A stretch of 64,000 bases of DNA from Luidia sarsii (lineage: Eukaryota > Echinodermata > Asteroidea > Paxillosida > Luidiidae). The notes below the pieces were generated by a model. That model worked only from the letters and a program-made list of their open reading frames with translations. It did not search any database and was not told where the DNA came from. Location of the stretch: the NCBI GenBank assembly GCA_949987565.1, contig OX465109.1:19647167-19711166 (forward strand), read 5' to 3'. Below, one piece after another: positions 57,175 through 64,000 of the stretch; the stretch's first letter is position 1; the number at the start of each line of letters is the position of its first letter. Made by a program: the position numbers and the translations under genes.

Positions 57175-59629
57175 TTCCCTGACCTCCCGTCGCACCTGCC
57201 ACTTACGACAGCGACTTCTTCGCCGAGTAGGCCTGGATCACCGATATTTGTTTATGCCTTTATCTGAACTGTTCCCTCCTTATAGTGTGCGGAGCATTGT
57301 GCTCTTGCCATAGACCTGCTGTACTGTACATGTACAGTATGTATTTGCCCATTGTACTGTGGGGGTATTATGTGTACGCGCTCAGGCCCAGTTGCCTCCT
57401 GTTCACTGCAAGGCGGGTGGCAGGGGTGAAGAGTGTCATGCACGGGCCAATCCCGTCTGCTCTCCCCGCTCTGAGATTGGCCTTCGTGGGAGCTCCACGG
57501 TGGGAGCATGGAGGTGGTAGAAGTGGGCCACCATTAACCCATACCAAGGTCGCCCTCAGCCGACAGAGGTGCAAAAAAACCAGCATTTTGCTAACCTCAT
57601 CGCCATTGTTTACACACGGGGGCTTGAAGTGTCCCGTGGTTTACAAGGAAAGCGGATCCAGCCAACATTGCGTGGTCGCATTGTATAGTCCTTTCACTAC
57701 TACTTGTTTTTCCCCAAAAGCACTGCAGAACAGGAAACAAGATATAGAGTTGTTTGGGCCAAACTTTGGGAGTACATCCTTAGTTTGTATACAAATTGAA
57801 ATAGGAATACATTGGTAAGCATGCAGTCCCTGTAGTGTTTTTTTTATGGAAGACCTGGCAACGGCATAACACTGAATTCTCTTTGAAACGAATCGTGACA
57901 ATTTATGTCTGGAGAGGAGCGCATCAGCTCTGGTATTGGGCGACAAGAAAAGACTAAAGAAATGATGAAACTGAGAAAGAGGCAAGTAAATAAACGACTG
58001 AGAGGGATGACTGTTGACTTGATCCAGTTTGAATTGCTATGGCATGTACTGTATACATGTAGCAGGTATACAAACGACATGGAATGAGTATATTCGTGCA
58101 GAAATTGAAAGTGCATCTTACACTTACACGGTGCGTTCGAAGGATATTAATAATTGTCACATTTTATATACACTGGTCATCCGTACCTTTACAAGAGTGT
58201 GACGTCATTGCATGAGCCACTCAGATATAGAAGAGGTGATGAGATCGAGGAGGCGAAGGAGGAGAAAGGGGAGGAGAATCTGTTTTAAGAGTACAAATAA
58301 GGAATGAACTTGCAAGTGGATCGATGGAGAATTTTAACATAGTTATGGCAAAGATACCTTTACTGTTTTAAACTATAATGTTTCTTTAATTACGACGTCA
58401 GAATGGCAAAAGGAAATTCGGAAATGTTTGTAGACATTATTGCCTATATGAACATAAACAACAGTCGTAAAAACATTTCTGGCAAAATTTAAGATTTCTT
58501 AAAACTGTGCTCTTTAAGAGATGATTAAAGACCACGTGATGCGTCTTTGGGCTGATTTTCCACAGGCCTATTTTCATTTACCTACGATTTATTTGAAATA
58601 AAAAAAAATATTCAAAAGCTATAATGACAAATAATATTCCACACGGAGGTACCACAAATACACTATTAATAAACCAAATCCCAAATAAGTGAAACAAATA
58701 ATAGAGCCCAATAATAATCTTTTCGAAATTATTTCAGGTGGAATGAAGTTTTCACCAGGGCGAATTGAGTGGCTTCACTAAAAAGCAAAATGACAGGCTG
58801 AAAAATGTAGGGCCTGGTATTCCGATTGTAACGGGACCTTCAGCAAAGGCAGATCGAGTGACAAGCGTTGATCAAGTATATACAAACAACTGCATGCTAT
58901 AAACAAAGGCAAACCAACAAAGGAAAAACTTACTGGGAACTTTTGAACAAATTGAAAAATTGGCAAAGAAAACTTCGACAGAGCCCGAAACCTCTGGTTT
59001 ATTGTACCAGCGCTCTTCCATTTGAGCTATAGCCAATCCTTACTAGATGGTGGCCTTCCCTAGGTGGTCTATTAAAAAGTCAGTCAAAGTTTTCTTTGCC
59101 ATTTTGTTTTAATTCATGCTAAAAAGGGAGAACTTAGGTGGCTCTATTTCTCCCAAAAAGTCACGGTTTGCAGTTATTCGATGAGGATTTGCCGTTCCTG
59201 TCGAGTAGGTTCAGATCAACGAACTCACGCTGCACACAACAGGCAGTGAACTGCAAACAACGGGCCCGGACTGCGTGTGACACAAGAAACGAATGCGAGG
59301 ACAGACGTGGAGTGTGTTCTATCATGCCAATATACCGGTAATAAGCAATAGCAAAACAATTTAATGTAAATTAAGTTTAATGAAAGAAAAAAGGCAGGAA
59401 ACTTGAAAATAATGGCAAATACCAATGGAGGTACCACAGAGGCCGTAGCCTACACGAATGGGCTACATCGGCTGCGGCTTGAAAATAAAAACCCACTGCA
59501 CTCTCGTCATTCCAGATTGGCTGCAGCCATAGAAGTGTAGAAATGTTTTACAGAGCTCTATGGCTGCATCTATGGAGTTCACAGAGTTCATGCAGCGCCA
59601 ACCGTTCAGGCTATGAAACCGCCTTATGG
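57175..59629. other. No confirmed gene; promoter region of the small membrane-protein gene at its left edge
   Basis: Sequence right of 57174 is upstream of the minus-strand gene and should hold its 5' UTR and promoter; no clear TATA box was recognised. The rest is AT-rich with the tRNA-like sequence at 58985. Confidence 0.35.
58985..59035 (-). repeat. tRNA-like sequence, minus strand
   Basis: TATAGCTCAAATGG (A box) and a perfect five-pair anticodon stem CTGGT/ACCAG, but a decayed B box. Likely tRNA pseudogene or SINE head. Confidence 0.4.
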
Positions 59630-60213
59630 TCGTTTTCGAAATGAAGGCATTAGGCTCGATCGGGCTTAGACTTCGATCACAAATATCTTACTCAAAATTT
59701 AGTGGGCCTGACGTTTCGATCCTAGCAGGACCTTTCTCTCTCCCTTTGAGAAAGGTCCTGCTAGGATCGAAACTTCAGGCCCACTAAATTTTGAGATTTG
59801 GATTTTGGTAATTTTAGTCAGTAAGCAGTTTGCAACATTTTTGTATATCATAATTATGTCGTGTTACTTTGCTTTAAAAGGCACAAATATATACTAGAAT
59901 TTGCTGAATCACATTTCGAAGTCTCTTATAACACGATCGAGGTTGTGCTTATCTTATCTTACCACTTTCACAATCTTGAAAAGATCGCCTGTATCACCTC
60001 TAATTCGATCGGGTTAGGCTTCGGTCAAATTTATCTTACTCGTTATAATATATCACAGTCATCTAAAAACAAGCGTTTGGCCCCAGTTTCTTGGTGAAAA
60101 CTCTGTACCTATCAAGCCAACAAACCTTCAAATTCGGAAACAAACCACAACCTGGAATTTCAGGTTGTCAGACGAAGCCTGAGCCCGAGCCTAAGCCTTC
60201 ATTTCGTAATCGG
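59630..60213. mobile_element. MITE, copy B, interrupted by a fold-back repeat
   Basis: Inverted relative to copy A. The right end matches its terminal repeat, and the interior phrase around AAACAAGCGTTTGG is shared. The left end is near CGTTTTCGAAATGAAGG at 59631. Fold-back copy 3 and its tail separate the halves. Confidence 0.65.
59691..59795. repeat. Fold-back repeat, copy 3
   Basis: Near-perfect arms from CTCAAAATTTAGTGGGCC inward, with the common tail running to about 59850. It appears inserted inside a MITE (59630-60213). Confidence 0.8.
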
Positions 60214-60292
60214 ATTATATGAAACCGAAGGCAAGGCATTATAGTCGGTTCATTAATCGATTCCAGTCAAACCAATTTCGACTCGGAGGAAG

Positions 60293-60523
60293 TTGGTCAC
60301 GAGGCTGGTATCGAATAGTGCGCCTCGAAACCAACATGGCGGCGCCCGTTGGGTAAACAGCGATCGTCTCTACGCGACTACATTTGGAATTGGTTTGGCC
60401 TTTCGGGGCCTCTATTTGTCAGCCAAGGGGACGGCAGTCCTTCGTGCGTACGCCAGAATGCTCGACAGGGACCATGTAGAGAACGTGGCGGCCTCTCTGG
60501 TCAGGGAATACCTCAGTCGAAAG
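60293..60523 (+). CDS. Possible isolated coding exon (uncertain)
   Basis: A frame reading ...ATTFGIGLAFRGLYLSAKG...VENVAASLVREYLSRK has protein-like composition and ends at a donor-like GTGAGA. No partner exon is seen, and its upstream border is unclear. An ATGGCGGCG in another frame could instead be a translation start. Function unknown. Confidence 0.2.
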
Positions 60524-60639
60524 GTGAGAGGTCTTGGTTGACAGCTCGTTCGGTCGAACAGTTGTGATCCATGTAGTGTACATGTCCATGTCCAGTTTCC
60601 GGACACGGGATGACTATTCGCCCAGTACTCAGTATTACT

Positions 60640-60745
60640 ACTAGTACTAGTGCAGTACTGAAGTACTACTTCTACTACTAGTACTAGTACTAGTACTAGT
60701 GAGTAGTAGTAGTAGTACTACTACTAGTACTAGTAGTAGTAGTAC
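60640..60745. repeat. CTAGTA-rich palindromic simple sequence
   Basis: ACTAGTACTAGT and TAGTAGTAGT runs that are self-complementary over about 100 bp. Confidence 0.7.
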
Positions 60746-62049
60746 AGTACTGTACAAATCATTAAAACATTTTGTTAGTGTACATACTATATCAGTATCC
60801 TCCAATAACCGGTTTTCGATGATATAAGGACTTTTCTTCAAACTGAACAATGTGGACGAAAGTTTCACACTAAAAGAGGTCCCAGTCACTTTCTCCACAC
60901 CACAGACTATTAGAATAATCATAGAGAAGGTTGATCAAGCCTGTCACTTCCGTAAGATTACCCGCTTTTCTTGACGTCCGCGGCGCACCGCGCAGTAAGC
61001 ATCGTCACCTATTTTCGTCAGTGGTGTTTAGTAAGGTGTCCCAGTGCAGCCAAACGCAAAATAAATTCTTAAAATAACTGAAAATGCTGTGTGGCACTGT
61101 AAAATTCTTCCCTGTATGTTTTTTTGTGTTCATCTTTGTTTTTGTTTTTCCACACTGCTTCTATAAACATTTTCCTCAAATCATTCATAATTTATGCTTA
61201 AAACGTATTGGTCTTGTTGATGTCTTCTTTTGTGACGTTTAAAAAAAACTCCACAATCCTCTTTCTCGCTGCTTCTTCAGTAATGACCTTTCCCAATGTC
61301 ACTCCAGAGACACATTTCCTCCTTCTTGGTACTTTCTCTAGCTGCCCTTTTATTTTTTTCATTTTTTTTTTAAAGCCTAGTGGGCCATGTTACTTTTTGT
61401 CTTTAAATAATAATAAAAAAAAAATTTAAAAAAATATATAAGCGAGACGCCCTATAGGAGGCTCCATAGTTTTTACCCTGAACGGACTGCCTCAAGTTGC
61501 GTGATATATTTTTTTTCTACGGATGTTGGGGTTTGTTATGGTACACTCAGATTTTTTTTTAGGACCAACAATAAAGAAAACTGGAGCTTCGAAGCAACTG
61601 CCAATTTTGTACCTAGGAAAATAGACCCCAAAAGAGCAACTTTTTGAATCACACGAGTTTGGCCTACTGGAAAAGCCTTAAATTTCCACATTTTCGGTGA
61701 CGGACAAGAGCAGGAAACCAACTGTAAGATACGAAGTCTGAGATCGTTATACGGAGTTGTTTTCATAGTGCGATGTGAGTTAGAAGGCTAAGCGTCGAAA
61801 TCGTGTAGCGTCGAAAACGGGGGTTCCCACGATATATGTCTGTACCGGAAACATTCTCCCAAGACAATTTACCCTAACCCTGCTGACTCCAACAGAAGCC
61901 AACAAATGTTGGGGCATGTTGTCCTCTGTTGGGTTCAGCATTGTACAGTACTAAAAAAACTGTGTTGAGGATTGTTGGGGTCAGCATGGTTGTCTGGTCT
62001 GGTGTAAATGCTATGGGGCATGGGCAGCCACACAATGAAGATAGTCAAA
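60746..62049. other. No gene seen
   Basis: AT-rich with T runs at 61100-61440; short frames only. Confidence 0.35.
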
Positions 62050-62160
62050 CAAATCTAAAAAGAAAAGGCCCAAAAGAAAGGGCCTAAAGGGAAAGACACC
62101 AAAGAAAAGGCTCAAGAGAAAAGGCCCAAGAGAAAAGGCACAAAAGAGAAGGCCTAACAA
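62050..62160. repeat. Degenerate 14-15-bp purine-rich tandem repeat
   Basis: Units like AGAAAAGGCCCAA, about seven copies. Flanked on both sides by TTGTTGGG-containing sequence (61905-61975 and 62187-62230) that may be element ends. Confidence 0.5.
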
Positions 62161-62428
62161 TTGTCTGTTACTTGAGTGTTAGTCTTTGTTGGGTTCAACA
62201 CTGTACAATTCACTTTGGATTTTGTTGGGGCTGGCATAGTTGCGGTAAGCGTAACCCTCATCCTCCCGAAGGTTGGAGACCTGAGGGTTACGGGAACGTA
62301 TGTACAAAATTATAGCGAGGTTTTTGTTTTTACCATTTTGGAAACACCACTGTCCCGATCGCCCTCTTTTTCCACCCTTTTGAAAATCGCCACACACAAT
62401 CTAAGGACATGCACTTGATCCCAAATGT

Positions 62429-62935
62429 ATACTGAATGTGATCAGATAACTCAAAACATCGTGGGTAAAATACTTTTCCGAAAAACGGGCAGAAACTCAC
62501 CAAAATACTGTCTGTAAATGTCCCGTCAACGTCTCCGCCAGGTTCGGAATCCGAACCTGGCGCCTCGACCAATCAGCGCTTAGTCTCGTGACGTATATCC
62601 CGCACGACGGCTATTTGCTGTTTCGCAATAACAGTCCACACTCGTGGTGCGCGCGCATATCCATGGTTGTATACAGTACCAGTCGGCTCTTCACAGGACG
62701 ATGACCTGCGCGCGCACCACGAGTGTGGACTGTTATTGCGAAACAGCAAATAGCCGTCGTGCGGGATATACGTTACGAGACTAAGCGCTGATTGGTCGAG
62801 GCGCCAGGTTCGGATTCCGAACCTGGCGGAGACGTTGACGGGACATTTACAGACAGTATTTTGGTGAGTTTCTGCCCGTTTTTCGGAAAAGTATTTTACC
62901 CACGATGTTTTGAGTTATCTGATCACATTCAGTAT
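62429..62935. repeat. 507-bp near-perfect palindrome
   Basis: Arms 62429-62657 and 62707-62935 are both 229 bp with one mismatch that I could find, around a 49-bp spacer. Arms include a smaller palindrome GGTTCGGAATCCGAACC and a TGCGCGCGCA tract at the inner edge. The two arms give the same short reading frame (MVEAPGSDSEPGGDVDGTFT) on opposite strands; I treat it as non-coding. Confidence 0.9.
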
Positions 62936-62966
<31 letters not shown>

Positions 62967-64000
62967 TTTCGATAGCCAACAGCGGAGATCCGCCAATTAC
63001 AGGTATCATTAACGACTAAACAGGAACATAGAATTATACAATATAAACAAATCAATAACTAAATACATATAAACCTTAAAACAAAAAATTGCAGTAAAAT
63101 AAATTAGTCAATTTGATCAGGTACAGTGTGTGTACATGTAGCTGGATGAACATTGAAGAATTAGGAACGGGAATCACATTGATAAACCTGTTTGCGGAAG
63201 GATTTTAAGGATGATGCTCCAAACACATCACACGTTTCATGGAGTCGGTTGTAGGTATTTGAAATCCTTGAAACAAAGCCCCGTTTAGTAACCTCCAACC
63301 AACACCGTGGAACATGCATGATGTGTTTGGAAGCTGATCTAGTGCGACGTTCTGGAACATGAAGGGAAAAAGGATTAGGTACATTATATTGGCTGTGGAT
63401 AAGTCTGTATAGGAATAGACAATCAGTAACTGTTCTTCTTTGAGTAAGGGTTGGCAATTTAAATAAGTGGCACAGTTCAGAGTAACACATATTATGATGA
63501 TCATTGTATATAACCTTATGCAAAAACAGTAAATAACGTCGTTGAAGCCTTTCTAGTCGATCTGATTGTGAATGAGAAATAGAGTTAAATACTACAGTAC
63601 AATATTCTAGTTGAGGTCTGATAAGAGAGCAGTATAATGTTCGAAGTACTTGTTCATTTTTACAATTCCGAAAATTGCGCCACACTAAACCCATCATACC
63701 ATTAGCCTTCTTTACAATGAAATCAATGTGAGCTACAAAGTTAAGTCTATTGTCTAGAATAATGCCAAGGTCTCGCTGAGATGAAACACGGTTTAATACA
63801 CAATTAGATATGGTATAATTAAATACAATAGGTTTCTTCTTCAATGAAACACTCATTATAGAACACTTCTGCAGGTTAAGATTCAGTTTCCACTTTGTAC
63901 ACCAAGCATGTAATCTAGTAAGATCATCCTGTATAGAAACGCAATCATAATCATTAAAAACCTTACGAAAAACTTTCATATCATCAGCAAACAATAGTAT
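62936..64000 (-). mobile_element. Non-LTR retrotransposon (LINE), 3' part, runs off the window
   Basis: Minus-strand RT frame, about 190 bp of 3' UTR, and a (TAAA)n tail at about 62936-62969 define the 3' end. The 5' part lies beyond the window. A tail of short tandem repeats and the RT type fit CR1/jockey-like LINEs. Confidence 0.85.
63161..63994 (-). CDS. LINE reverse transcriptase, C-terminal part
   Basis: At least 277 residues, continuing upstream past the window (the frame is still open at 64000). It begins at the catalytic FADD box, followed by the LHAWCTKWKLNLNLQKC thumb-side motif, DLGIILDNRLNFVAHI, and LRTLYCSLIRPQLEYC, all standard for CR1/jockey-type LINE RTs. It ends at a normal stop, so this region is intact. 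It copies element RNA at the target site. Clade beyond CR1/jockey-like is not determined. Confidence 0.85.
   Translation of the reverse strand: MFADDMKVFRKVFNDYDCVSIQDDLTRLHAWCTKWKLNLNLQKCSIMSVSLKKKPIVFNYTISNCVLNRVSSQRDLGIILDNRLNFVAHIDFIVKKANGMMGLVWRNFRNCKNEQVLRTLYCSLIRPQLEYCTVVFNSISHSQSDRLERLQRRYLLFLHKVIYNDHHNMCYSELCHLFKLPTLTQRRTVTDCLFLYRLIHSQYNVPNPFSLHVPERRTRSASKHIMHVPRCWLEVTKRGFVSRISNTYNRLHETCDVFGASSLKSFRKQVYQCDSRS

Overview
This is a stretch of a repeat-rich animal nuclear genome, with introns, non-LTR and Ty3-type retrotransposons, fold-back elements and tRNA-derived SINE fragments. The main gene is a parathyroid-hormone-receptor-like class B GPCR. That fits an invertebrate deuterostome or another marine invertebrate, but I cannot name the species from the sequence alone.

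Layout. 1-13.5 kb: no gene I can support; scattered element fragments (a LINE-like tail, a tRNA-like sequence, inverted TGATGA...GAAAC motifs) and long simple-sequence arrays (6.5-7.3 kb, 8.5-9.1 kb, 10.5-12.1 kb). 13.6-23.1 kb: an 18-bp minisatellite split by a complete minus-strand Ty3-type LTR retrotransposon (14228-21317). It has 615-bp LTRs that I read as identical, a 4-bp target duplication, intact gag and pol frames, and a canonical -1 frameshift heptamer touching the gag stop codon. 24-25 kb: two fold-back repeats, one carrying a hammerhead-like core. 25.3-27.3 kb: a 15-bp minisatellite of about 130 units.

27.5-49 kb: ten phase-consistent plus-strand exons (27527-48973) encode 598 residues of the receptor: most of the hormone-binding ectodomain, seven membrane segments, and a 240-residue tail ending in a PDZ ligand (ETEV). 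The 5' exon or exons with the signal peptide and first ectodomain cysteine were not found. The introns hold megasatellite-like arrays (GA-rich, AAATG, TGGC, TCTCCG, CTCTGC and a 20-bp unit), and two arrays end within about 60 bp of splice acceptors.

49-60 kb: the presumed receptor 3' UTR and AT-rich intergenic DNA, then a candidate three-exon minus-strand gene (54067-57174) for a 144-residue single-pass membrane protein of unknown family. Its first intron carries a MITE nested in an older repeat. 59.6-64 kb: nested repeats, a 507-bp near-perfect palindrome, and the 3' part of a minus-strand LINE that runs off the window.

The genes do not form a functional unit. The window is best read as one neuropeptide/hormone receptor gene with introns enlarged by tandem arrays and small transposons, next to a probably young retrotransposon.
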